In this document: positions 12,224 through 23,270 of the stretch, piece by piece
Position numbering within the stretch: the stretch's first letter is position 1
Layout: every line of letters begins with the position of its first letter
NCBI RefSeq assembly: GCF_026745355.1
Contig: NC_079210.1
Location: 17,220,922 to 17,284,921 of the forward strand
DNA length: 64,000 nucleotides
Direction: 5' to 3'
DNA from: Beta vulgaris subsp. vulgaris
Lineage: Eukaryota; Streptophyta; Magnoliopsida; Caryophyllales; Amaranthaceae
Notes under the pieces: model-generated
What the model was told of the DNA's origin: nothing
The model's database searches: none
What the model saw: the letters and a program-made list of their open reading frames with translations, nothing else
Translations under genes and position numbers: made by a program

Positions 12224-13446
12224 CCGTTTTACGACTATCTTACTAACGATGTACTTCCAGCAGATAAGGCAGAGGCGCGCAGAATTCGGTTCAAAGCGTC
12301 ACAGTACGTGCTCATTCAAGGAGTACTGTTCAAAAAATCTGCCGCAGGGCCCTACTTGCGCTGTCTTGAAAAAGATCAGTGGGGGCAAGTCTTAGAAGAC
12401 CTACATGAAGGAACATGTGGAAATCATTCAGGAGGGCGTAGCTTGTCCAACAGAGCGTTGCGTATGGGGTACTATTGGCCCACAATGAAGAAAGACACAA
12501 TAAGGTATGTCGCCAAATGCGATAGCTGTCAACGACACGCAGGTATGACGCATAGACCATGTGAGATTTTACATCGTTCTTTAACACCTTGGCATTTCAT
12601 AAAATAGGGCATGGACATTGTTGGCAAATTACACCCTGCCCCAGGTCAAAAGATCTTTATATTGGCACTAACTGACTACTTTTTTAAGTGGATAGAAGCA
12701 GGTTCTTTTTAACAGGTACGCGATAAGTGATTTCTTTTATATATACTAACATAATTTGCAGGTTTGGTATCCCGTCCGAAATGATATGCGACAATGGGTC
12801 GCAGTTTATTAGCAATAAAACAAAGCATTTTTGTGACTAATGGAACATAACGTTGTTAACGTCAACGCCAAGGTATCCGCAAACCAACGAACAGGCCGAG
12901 TCTAGCAATAAGGCGGTCATTGATACTTTGAAGAAACGACTTACAGCCAAAAAGGGTAAACTGGCAGAGGCACTGCCTTCCATCTTGTGGGCTAATCGCA
13001 CGACACCGCGCACTGCGACAAGACAAACACCATTCTCGTTAGTTTATGGGTGTGATGTTGTCCTGCCATCTGAGGTGAACGTCGCGACAGCAAGATATGG
13101 CTTAATGACGGAGGAACAGAATTGCAACGAGCTTGTCAACGACCTGGATACCATTGAGGAGTTGCGCGACGCCTCGTTAGTGCGTATGGCGGCTCAGTAG
13201 CAAATAGTCGCAAGAAGTTTTAACAAAAATGTTCAAGTCAAATCCTTTGTTGAAGGTGATTGGGTCCTAAGAAAAGTGTTCCAAAACACACAAGAAGTTA
13301 ACGCTGGCAAGTTAGGACCTAAGTGGGAGGGGCCATACCAAATTAGTAAAGTAGTAGGCAAAGGAGCCTACTGATTGATCTGACGTGACGGAAGCTCCGT
13401 GCCACGTAGCTGGAACGCTACACATCTCAAAAGATATTTCTTCTAG
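12224..13446 (+). pseudogene. Tat1 integrase
   Basis: Shifted frame relative to RNase H. The HHCC zinc domain is visible (HEGTCGNH, then CDSCQRH). The DDE core is broken into pieces: GMDIVGKL after a TAG at about 12605 (the family has Trp here), then FGIPSEMICDNGSQF after an AT-rich interruption at about 12715-12762, then YPQTNEQAESSNKAV. The C-terminal domain (WVLRKV, GKLGPKWEGPYQI) runs with further stops to about 13446. Integrase inserts the cDNA into the genome. This copy is dead. Confidence 0.85.
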
Positions 13447-14147
13447 TTAAGTAATTTACTTTGTTTTCTCCACATTGTATTAGAAATAAATGATATTGTT
13501 ATCATGTCTGCGTCACTAACTGTTAGCGACCTTAGTGTTTTCTCACTACGTTTTGTTACCTTTCAGGAAAGTTATTCCCATCTGTTTCAATAACGTCGCA
13601 ACGGTCTTACGACGTGACAAGTAGACATACATCCTATTACGCAAGAAAATAAGAGGTGACGTCGCCACTATTCAGGATTTTAAGACTCTTTCCCACTACA
13701 AGAAAAATGGTACGACAGAGGTCTTGCCATTCAAAGCCACAGTTGTCTGCAATATTCCATCTATTTTCCTAACAGTCATATGTAAGTGTCTATATGTTTC
13801 TCATATGTATTCTGAGATGCTAAGTCCAAACGTTTTGTCTAAACGACCAATGAAGGCTGACTAAGCGCCTGACTATGCTCTAAAGACGTCAGAATAACGA
13901 CAGAAACACACGCATGTCACACAAGCGAAAAACATAAGATTAAATTTTTTTTAAAAAAATACACAGTTGTCAAAATTATGGCCACCCCCATGGGTGACCA
14001 ATAAGCACAGTTGTCAAAGTTATGGTCACCCCCATGGGTGACCCAAAAGTACAAAAGAAAGAGTCACTCCGTTGAGTGACCTACAACAAAGTTTGATAAA
14101 GATCTAAGAGATAAACGCAAAGAGGCATAAGGTAAAGTAATTAAAGT
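13447..14147. repeat. Tat1 spacer with a two-copy 44-bp tandem repeat
   Basis: Non-coding spacer between pol and the antisense ORF. At 13962-14046 a unit beginning CACAGTTGTCAAA and ending CACCCCCATGGGTGACC occurs twice at a 44-bp period. The CACCCCCATGGGTG core is itself palindromic. No gene is seen in the rest. Confidence 0.7.
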
Positions 14148-16072
14148 CTATGTGTCTGAGCTCTTGTCAGTCTCCTTTTCTGGTGACACAGCAGGCGGTG
14201 GTATGACGGATGGGGCTCCCTTCTTAGCCTCGGGGTCGGCCGGCACATCCGACACAATAAAGCCAGCGCAAGACGAAGCATTCTCATCCATCTTTGGTGG
14301 AGAATCTGTCGTCGCGGCCAAGTCGTCCTCGTCCATCAAATCCTTCATCGATCCCATGTACTGGAGGTAGAGGTCTATGTCTTTGTGTGGCATCCACGAT
14401 GCCGTCTTTTTCATTATAAACTGATGCATGAGTTTAGCCCTGACCCTAGTGGTTACCTCAGCCTCGAGCAAAAGCAGATCGTTCTTTTGTGCGTCAATAA
14501 CCACCTGGAGATCCTTGATCTCTTGATGCGACGACGCCTCCAACTTTGTCGCCTTCTCCCTTATTTGCTCCGGTTCTTCTCCATTTTTCTTCAGAGTCTC
14601 CTCCATCTTTTTTATAGTCAATTTGTAAGATTTCACCTCAGATTCCTTGGACTTTACGTCCGATTCAGCCTTGTCGAGTCTCTGCCTCTTGGTCTGAAGA
14701 CCCTTCATCAGTGTCGACATCTCCCTCTTAACCTTAAGGAGATGCTGTGATGACTATGCAAAAAAGAAAAGAAACATGTCAGATCGTAACTATAAATTGT
14801 TGATTAACGACGTAACAACCATAGTTAAATTAAGCGACCTTACCTGGAAGAGAAGTTCCAAACCATTTGACATCATTCGAGGGAGGGTGTGCTCCCTTAT
14901 CCTCTCCTCAGCATTAGGAAAGAGGAATCTATCAGCTTCTGGCCATATGGACCTTTCCAACGATATAAAGTCGTTGGGGACAGTCACAGTGTATGATGGC
15001 CCACCCTTGTCAAGATGGGCCAAGAATTCAGTCTTGCGCGTCTTAGGTGCAATATCTTGTTCGTCGTCCAAATGAACGACGACAGCGGTGTCCTTCTTCG
15101 TCGACGTCGTCGACGTAGATACAGTATCGACAGAAGATTCCCTCTTGCGTTTGCGCAGCACTTCCGCTAACGCCTGGCTGTCCATAATTCCCCTAGGACG
15201 CGATTGTAATGAACCTTTCAATAAACGTTTAGTCAATAAAAAAATTCTAACGTCGTTAGAATCTAAGGCAAAGAGAAAAAACAAACTTACCAGATGCCAT
15301 AGATGAACAGCTGTCTTGGTTAGCGAATAGGATTCGTCTGAATTGTCTATCTTCCTGTGGTACCTCCAGAAACTTGTCGCAGAGACTCTGAGATTCGTCG
15401 CGGTGCGTTAGTAATTTTGGGTTCAGACCTGCAGAGGAAACGATGTAAGAGTAATGTTATCTACACGACGCAAAAGAAAAAAATGATTGAAATTAAACAA
15501 ACCTTCTGTGTTCCAGCCACCAATTAGGGATTTTCCAGCTTCCCCTAGAGATGATTTCTTCCATCCTCTGTCGTTTGATTGGACTCCCCCAACCAAAGGC
15601 TCTAGTCTTGCTTTGGCATGAAGGGTTATCCTATTCTTGGCCTTAACCCTAATTTCATGATAGAGTAAGAGGTCGTGAAGAGTGAAGGCTTCTTTCCACG
15701 ACGTCGTCACCCTGTCAACGACGCTCAGAATTCGCCAGACTTGGGGCATTATCTTCCCAGGGCTGATCTGGTAGATCTGCATTAAGTCTTTAGCTAGGGG
15801 GTGAAAGGGAGTCTCAGGCCTATTTTAAAGGGGTATTCGTAAAGCACCACCCAGGTGGTGGGGCATGTCTCTGGTGGTTCGTCCGACTCTGCGTTTCTAA
15901 TAACCGTGTTGCCTGGTAAATTTCCTAACTCTAGAAACATCATCATGTCTTCATCTGACATGGTCGACTGTTTGTCCTCATTTTCACTTCTTTGTTCTAC
16001 GACTTTCTCCTTACCTCTCGACTTTTCCTGGTTTTTTACGAACGTCCTAATGCTACGCCTACTGGATGCCAT
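14148..16072 (-). pseudogene. Tat1 antisense ORF (aORF), four-exon spliced model
   Basis: Model: complement(14148-14753, 14844-15214, 15291-15428, 15503-16072). All three introns (14754-14843, 15215-15290, 15429-15502) have GT-AG ends and keep phase. The first exon starts MASSRRSIRTF and holds one frameshift, a missing base near 15807 (RLPF then HPLAKDLM). Next comes a PQVWRILSVV segment like the plant putative gypsy-type transposon domain (PF04195), an acidic/basic middle (RKRKRESS), and a C-terminal coiled coil rich in Lys/Glu (MKGLQTKRQRL onward). Its function is unknown. Retand/Tat elements are known to carry such extra ORFs, and Tat2 in this window has the counterpart. Confidence 0.75.
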
Positions 16073-16513
16073 GGGTGCAATTGAAGAGGAAAGGAAGAGT
16101 GCGAAATAAAGAGACTAACGGACAGAGTGTAAAAATTTACCTGGTGCTAGGGATCGGTTTTCCGGCAAAGAAAGTTATGGAAGTTATGGAAACTATCTTG
16201 CTTTAGAGAGAAAGATTTAGTGGGTTGAAGTTTTCAACTGCACGCGATATTTATATCTCCAAGGGCAATCATTACTTTAGGCTAACGGTTAGAAGTTAAC
16301 GGCTCTTTATAGAAACTACCTTTTTATTTGAGACCTTTGGGCTGCCTTGTTGATCTTTTTTTTAGCTAAGTATCTCCGCAGTATATTTTCTTTACCTGTC
16401 ACGCAAGATTTTTTGGCTAAAGTATCTTGATTTCATTGAAGATATTTCACTTAATGCGATTCTTTAATTTTTTAGCAATTGTCTCATGGTTTTTTGTGTT
16501 ACTCCATTTCGAC

Positions 16514-17100
16514 AATTGGGGGCAAACTGTTATGGCTGATTTTTGCAGGATGACATTGACATGATGACATAGTGACTTTGACACTAAGACGCGACGAGAA
16601 GATACGAAGATTAAGTCAGTCAGTAACCGATGGTCTGAAAAAGGAAAGAGTTTGACCAGGCGTTAATTCAGCTAAATGTAACCGTTAGAAGAAATCATTT
16701 ACATGAAGGAAAGAAGTAGATCCCGTCAGTTAAAATTTTGATTAGGATAATCTCCTATAATGAAGGAGCAGTTATCATTGTAATTACTGAGGAAATTCAT
16801 AGTGCATTTAATGAGAAAAAGACAAAGAGAAAAAGAAAAAGAGGGCATATGATATACAAAAGAAAAAGTAGGAGTATGATGATTCTACTAGACAACATTC
16901 GACATTATGTACTTAGAACAAAAGAACTTAAGCTATAACGACTGTGACACATCGAAAACAACAGTCCTTGATAGTAGATTGGTGGATCCATCTCCACCCG
17001 CGTTTTTTACCCACCTTCATTGGGGTTTTTCGTGTCACCATTTCCTGTGTGTTCATCCCATTGATCCCCTTTTGCATTCATTCCTTGCATTGACATATAC
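16514..17100 (+). mobile_element. Tat1 polypurine tract and 3' LTR
   Basis: AATTGGGGGCAAAC (16514-16527) is a purine-rich primer site directly before TGTTATGGCTGA, giving an LTR start at 16528. The LTR contains a CCACCCGCGTTTTTTACCCA stretch near 17000, and its end is placed only roughly at 17060-17100. With no second LTR in the window the 3' boundary and target duplication cannot be confirmed. Confidence 0.6.
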
Positions 17101-17174
17101 ATAATTTGGTTAAAGTGTCCCTAACTTTTATTCTATCGTGAAAGACAAATTTTAGCATAAACAATTTCCAAATG

Positions 17175-18290
17175 TGGTTTGGGTATTACCAAACCTATCC
17201 ATGCACAAACAATCCATACCCATTAATCATCAAATCCATACTATGAGGATCGGACAATCATGCCACTAGGTCCATTAGGCTCAATAGCTCACCAACCCTA
17301 TGAAGTTGAGATTTAGGCCCTGATTGTCCATCCTTGTACTAAAAAGCCCAAATTACCTCAATCATATGCTTTAAGGTAACTTCGAAACATCTTTAGGGGA
17401 TTAACAAACTCACTAAGTAGAGGATATTCTCCCAATCACAATCCTTTATCATTACTCATCAAAGCTATCCTATGGGGATTAGACAGTCATGCCACAAGAT
17501 CCATTAGGCCCAAAACCTCACCAAAGCCCATTGCCCTAAGTATTGGGCCCCCATTATCTCTCGTTGTACTAAAAAGCCCAAATGGACCCCAGATCACGTG
17601 CTTTCAAGTAATTACCAAACAAGGTTTGGACATTACCGAACATAACCAATCACAATCCTTTATCATTACTCATCAAAGTTATCCTATGAGAGTTGGACAA
17701 TCATGCCACTGGGTCCATTAGGCGCAATACCTCACCAAACTACATGGATTTGAATTTTGGGCCTCCATTTTCCCTCATTGTACTAAAATACCAAAATTGA
17801 CCCCAAATCATATGCTTTTAGGTAATTACTGAACAAGGTTTGGGCAATACCGAATCTATCCATTCCCAATCCATACCCATTACTCATCAAACCTTTCTAT
17901 GGGGGATTAGACAATCATGCAACTGGGTCCATTGGGCCTAATATCTTACCAAACCCCATGGAACTGAGTTTTGGGCCTCCATTGTCCCTCCTTGTATTAA
18001 AAAGTCAAATTAACCCCAAATTATATGCTTTTAGGTAATTACCAAACAATGTTTGAGCATTACCAAACCTATCCAATCACAATCCATACCCATTACTTAT
18101 CAAAGTCATCCTATGGGGATTGAACAATCATGTCACTGGGTCCATTAGGTCCAATACCTAACCAAACCCTATGAAGTTGAGTTTTGGGACCCCCATTGTC
18201 CCTCCTTGTACTAAAAAGCCAAATTAACCCCAATCATATGCTTTAAGGTAATTATTAAAAATGTTCTAGGTATTACCAAACCTATCAAGA
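17175..18290 (+). repeat. Tandem array of about 5 copies of a 214-bp unit
   Basis: The phrase TCCATTAGG and its neighbours recur at 17271, 17500, 17714, 17928 and 18141, i.e. spacings of 229, 214, 214 and 213 bp. Each unit also contains CAATCATGCCACTGGGTCC, a CCTCCTTGTACTAAAAAGCC segment, CATATGCTTT.AGGTAATTAC and ATTACCAAACCTATCCA. Units differ at several positions each, so the array is not freshly amplified. It has no coding capacity. It resembles a small satellite block and starts just beyond the Tat1 LTR. Confidence 0.9.
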
Positions 18291-19814
18291 CATTGTTATC
18301 TCTACATGTTGTGACTTATCATTCTATATGGCTTTTTTAGATTAACATATTTATATCATATTTATTGATTAGTACTCAGTGTTGTTTAGTTCAATTGTTT
18401 ATTTTTCAATACACTTTGGAATTGGAGGTTTTGAGACTTCTCTTAATTTCTATCACGTATTGGTAATTACTTGAACCCTATTTAGTAATTACCTAAAGTG
18501 TCTGCTCAATCATCTTCTCCCAACTTCATCTTCAACATTTCGATTTTTTTTCTCTCCTCTGAAATTCTTCATCTAGTTTGACAATGGTAATCAATACTCA
18601 AAAACCGCACGAATTGGTCCCAAATCGGCGGTTCCCAACATCTTACAACAATCTAAACCATGTTTTTGTTAAATTTATAATGACCTAGAATTTTGATTTT
18701 GGGTTTCTTCATTTTGAAACTCAAACCTTGATTTCCATGGAAATTCGAGCGTTCATGGTGTTCATACAATCATCAATTTTATGTCCGTCTTCAAAGAGTC
18801 AGCGCCATACTTCATCTTCGCATGTCGACATCGCCCAGCGCGCAGACTCGCATGTCCGTCTTCGCTGTTCGACAAAATCACTTCATATCTGGACGATTTT
18901 GTTCGTCTACGTGTTCTTCGCAGCGATTTTGTTCTTCGTGTTCTTCGCAACGATTTTGTTTGAATTGACGCACAACGAGTTCAGATCCGGATTATTCTTA
19001 ATGATTAGTTGAACTACTTTTGCGAATTCCGTAATTTGTTTGTGTTAATTTGTTTCGCGAATGTTGCAGCGATTTTGTTCGAATACGGAGGGTTTTTTAG
19101 GTTTATTATGTTATCGTTGCTCAATTTGTTAGTGTTTAAGGATTTAGTTTTGTTTAAGTGGTATTAGATTGAATTCTTTTGGATTCTGAATTTCTTATTT
19201 TTTGTCATTTTTGTGGTTTTGGGTTTTAGATTTCATTAATTTGATGTTTATTTCGTGTTGATGTTTGTTCTTTTTTGAGCTGTGTTTTTTTTTTTTATAT
19301 TCAAGTAATTCGTATTTTTTGTTAGGTTAAGAAAATTAAAGTTAAGTTTGTTTTTGCTTCCTTTTTTGTTTTTGTTTTTTTTTTGGTTGACTGTACTGAA
19401 TTTCGCTTGAGTTTTTTGTTTTTATTCAAGTGTTGATCTAAATTGTGATGGTTTCTAGAGGATAATTTTTAAGTTTTTTTTTTCTCAAATTTGTAATAGT
19501 GGATTGTTGTAACTGTATTTATATTATAATTGTGTTATAATTATAATAAAATTACGTCAAAAGAAATGAAAAAAAAAATTTACTGCCCCGCGTCTATTGC
19601 TGCGGTTTTAGGAAGAAACCGCAGCAATAGACCAATATTTTTAATATTAAAAAATACCTATTGCTGCGATTTTACCCAGAAACTGCAGCAATATGTTCAA
19701 ATATTGTTGCGGTTTAAAATCGCAGCAATTTATTAATTACCTAATGCTGCGGGGCGAAAACCGTCGCAATAGGCCACTTAATGACTGCAACAATAAGCAT
19801 TTATTCTACTAGTA
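18291..19814 (+). mobile_element. CACTA right end (orphan), with leader-like sequence upstream
   Basis: 19575-19814 carries repeats of the form TATTGCTGCGGTTTT and AAACCGCAGCAATA in both orientations and ends with GCATTTATTCTACTAGTA. This matches the end of the complete element at 21326-22729 except that the last base is A, not G. No left terminus was found, so the element is truncated or its start is unrecognisable. Between 18291 and 19530 there is T-rich, transcript-leader-like sequence with one 94-codon open frame (18728-19012) that has no recognisable domain. Confidence 0.6.
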
Positions 19815-19820
19815 TACATG

Positions 19821-20378
<558 letters not shown>

Positions 20379-20971
20379 TATATATACTAGAATTTTTTGC
20401 ACGCGATGCGTGCTTGAATTTTTTCGAAACAGAAACTCGATTTTCTTCAGCATAAGAGTCACAATTTGAACATTAGACATACGAAGTATAATTGTTTTTA
20501 GTTGGAAAATTTGATTGGTTTAGTTTATGTCACTTAAGTCTCTCACCATTCTTTTGTTTTGTTTTTTTTTACTTTTCAAAGTTAAATTATATGAACAAAA
20601 TAGAAATTTTATTGATTATATTTATGATTTTTAATATTATAATTTTTTAGTTGATTTTGAATTAAGTACAATATTTCATAAATTGTATGAGTGATTTGTA
20701 AAGTTTCTTCTTTTAAGTGATTTGTGAGTGAGTGTTGTAAATTTATTTTCGATAGTTTTCTTTGAGTGTCAATTTTGATTTTGTAGTTCCTTTTTGTAAT
20801 TTACAAAGGAAAGGAGGGCAAAATAGGCGTTTCAAAAGAGGACACCATTGCTCCCCCCTTCCCTTATATAATAAAGATATATATATATATATATTATACA
20901 ACACACACCGTACCATAGACTTGCTAAAAATATAAAAATTTGGATCCCCCCTCCCCCCAACCGACTATGGA
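20379..20971. other. AT-rich spacer
   Basis: No gene. A GCACGCGATGCGTGC near-palindrome at about 20399-20413 stands out in the AT-rich context, and a short TA run lies at 20876-20894. This looks like decayed repeat sequence that I cannot assign. Confidence 0.4.
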
Positions 20972-21283
20972 CTCGTTTGGTTGATAAGAACTTGTGTAGG
21001 CAATAAAAATTCTTATGATTTTCTCATTTGGGAAGTTGTTTGGTTAACAAGAAGTTGAGAAAATGGGTGCAATAGGAATTCCTTGGCAAAGTGAAATTCC
21101 CACAAAATGTGAGAATTTAATTACCCACCCCTCCCTTGGTCAATCAAAATTCATTTGAATTTGCAAATTCCTTGATATCAACCAAACAAATTTAGACCAT
21201 TTCCTAATAATTACATAAGAGAAGTAATTTCTTAAAAAATGAAACTTACTACAGGAATTAAATTCCCAAATATACCAAACGAG
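20972..21283. mobile_element. Short MITE with CTCGTTTGGT ends
   Basis: The ends CTCGTTTGGT (20972-20981) and ACCAAACGAG (21274-21283) are perfect 10-bp inverted repeats bounding 312 bp of non-coding AT-rich DNA. The GTTTGGT type of end occurs in plant PIF/Harbinger (Tourist-like) MITEs, but no clean 3-bp TAA-like duplication is visible, so the superfamily is uncertain. Confidence 0.5.
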
Positions 21284-21325
21284 CATTATATGTTGAGTAT
21301 TAAATAACGTCTACTCATATTGAAC

Positions 21326-22729
21326 CACTAGTAGAATAATTGCTTATTGTTGTGGTATTATTGTTGCGGTTTTACCCATACACAGTAATATATCACGTAA
21401 AAAGAAAAGAAAAAAAAAACAACCATATTGTTGCGGTTTCGGCCGAAAATCGTAGCCATATGGTTTCAACGGAAATTTTTTGCAAAATTTCTGACTATTT
21501 GGGAAAACATATTGCTGCGGTTTCTCGAAAAAACTGCAGCAATATATTAAAATAATATTTAAAAAAATTATTTTAATATATTGTTGCGATTCTTTCCAGA
21601 AACCGCAGCAATATGTTTGCTCAAATAGTCAAAATAAACCATGTACAAAAAGATCAAATATTAAAATATTAACCTATTGCTGCGGTTCTTGAAAAAACCG
21701 CAGCAAGAGGCTGTTTTAAGTATATAATAAATTCGTGACCCAACTAGGGTTTTGTTCCCCTCTCTCTCTCATTAGCCGTTTCTCTTCACTCTCCTCTCTC
21801 TCTCCTCACTATCCTCTCTCCTCTTCGGTGCTGCGGTTCCCCTCTCTCTCTCATTAACCGTCGCTCATGGCTCGCCTTTGGTCGTGGCTCGCCGTCCTTC
21901 GTGGCTCGTCGTCCTTTGTGGCTCGTGGCTCACCGTTCTTCGTCACTCGTGGCTCGCCGGTCTTCGTCACTCGTGAATCACACCACCATCATGGATGAGA
22001 ACCCAAAGGTCGTCGATGGTGGCGTCTCTGCTAAAACCACTCAACTACTCCCCTAGAAGAAAACCCAAAAGGTCGTCAATTATAAACCTATTATTGTTCT
22101 TGACTCGCAAGGATTCGACCCTTGTCAAATTCTGCTTCCGACGGTCACACAATTTATTATTGTTGCTAAGAACTCGCAGGCCTCCGTCGAGTGCTGGGAT
22201 CTTTTTTGTTTTTATTGTTTTAGATTTTTTTGTTCAGTGTAGTTTAATTCTCGTCTCTTGTTTCTCTTTTTCGTTTATTGTGCAAGTATATTTCGTTTCT
22301 TCTGTATCTTAGATTAGTTTTGTTCATTAGTTTCATTTTCGTGTTTTTCTTTATTCAATTTTCTTATTGTTGTTTTTTTCTTTGCTACTTTCATTTCATT
22401 TTCTGTATCTCGTTTTTCTCTTTGTTCAGTTTTCTTATAGATTTTTTTTTCATTAGTTTCATTTCATTTTCTGTATCGTTTTCTTAGATGTTTCTGATTT
22501 TTTGCTTTTCTAAAAAAAATTTATCTTTCGAATTTAATGGCAAAATACACCTATACCTATTGCTGCGATTTTGGCTAGAAACCACAGCAATAGATGTAAC
22601 ATATTGTTGCGGTCAAAAACCACAGCAATAGATAATTAACCTATTGATGCACCCTTAATTGTTGCGCAGCCAAAACTGCTACAATAGACCACTTAATGAC
22701 CACAACAATAAGCAATTATTCTACTAGTG
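21326..22729 (+). mobile_element. Complete non-autonomous CACTA element (1,404 bp)
   Basis: Starts CACTAGTAGAATAATTGC and ends with its inverted copy; the terminal inverted repeat is 31 bp and perfect. The 3-bp target duplication AAC occurs at 21323-21325 and 22730-22732. Subterminal TTGCTGCGGTTT / AAACCGCAGCAA motifs flank both ends. The interior (about 21740-22500) has a pyrimidine-rich leader, a short GTGGCTCGCCGTCCTTCG-type repeat at 21880-21990 and T-rich stretches, with open frames (21995-22312) that match nothing I know. It has no transposase, so it depends on an autonomous relative. Confidence 0.92.
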
Positions 22730-22732
22730 AAC

Positions 22733-23270
22733 ATCCGTAAAAAAAAGCAGGTAAATGGTCACAAGATTCTATAATAGCTTTTGGAATGATAATGAGCCAA
22801 TATCTTTAAAACCCGTTTGTTTAAAGAGCATTAGAGAATTCGCGAGTTCATATTTTTTAACAAAAAGATGTCCATCCGATAAAAGTACGCCAACTAAAAT
22901 TATTCTCTGAATATCCCTATTATATATAGGAACTCATGACCTTTTAGTGTCTACCCTCGCTATACAAATAAAATTACCAATTGCGTTCTCTCAATTTTTT
23001 TTTTAAAAAAAGGAAAAAAAGACTTACACACAAAGTCACGCACCCATCAAGATACTAGTTTCAAATATTAGTAGCTGAACATGCATACTGTTAAGTAAAG
23101 TACCTAAGCATAGATAATGAACAAGTCCATAGTCATAATTTATACATAAACAAGGACTAAATAACTAGGGTTAAGGATATACTGCAATGCAACATCAGGA
23201 GTCAAAATGCTCAGACAATGTTTAGAGGCAAAAAGTTCACAAACCTACATCTACAAAAACTTTACACTCA
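22733..23270. other. Spacer and probable 3' UTR of the bZIP gene
   Basis: AT-rich, without protein-coding signal. The part next to 23270 should be the 3' untranslated region of the minus-strand bZIP gene. No poly(A) signal could be chosen with confidence. Confidence 0.5.

Larger units (their letters stand above)
9528..17100 (+). mobile_element. Ty3/gypsy element of the Tat lineage (Tat1), 5' truncated
   Basis: The order is gag, protease, RT, RNase H, integrase, a long antisense ORF, polypurine tract and LTR. The acquired archaeal-type RNase H ([11 protein letters not shown]) and the large antisense ORF between pol and the 3' LTR are features of the plant Tat/Retand/Ogre group. The 5' LTR and start of gag are missing at the junction with CACTA A (9527/9528), so either CACTA A inserted into gag or the flank was lost. 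Frameshifts, stops and an RT deletion make it non-functional. Confidence 0.85.

Noticed and set aside
13694..13712. CACTACAAGAAAAATGG as a CACTA start inside Tat1
   Set aside because: No subterminal repeats or matching second end follow, and the surrounding Tat1 spacer reads as continuous.
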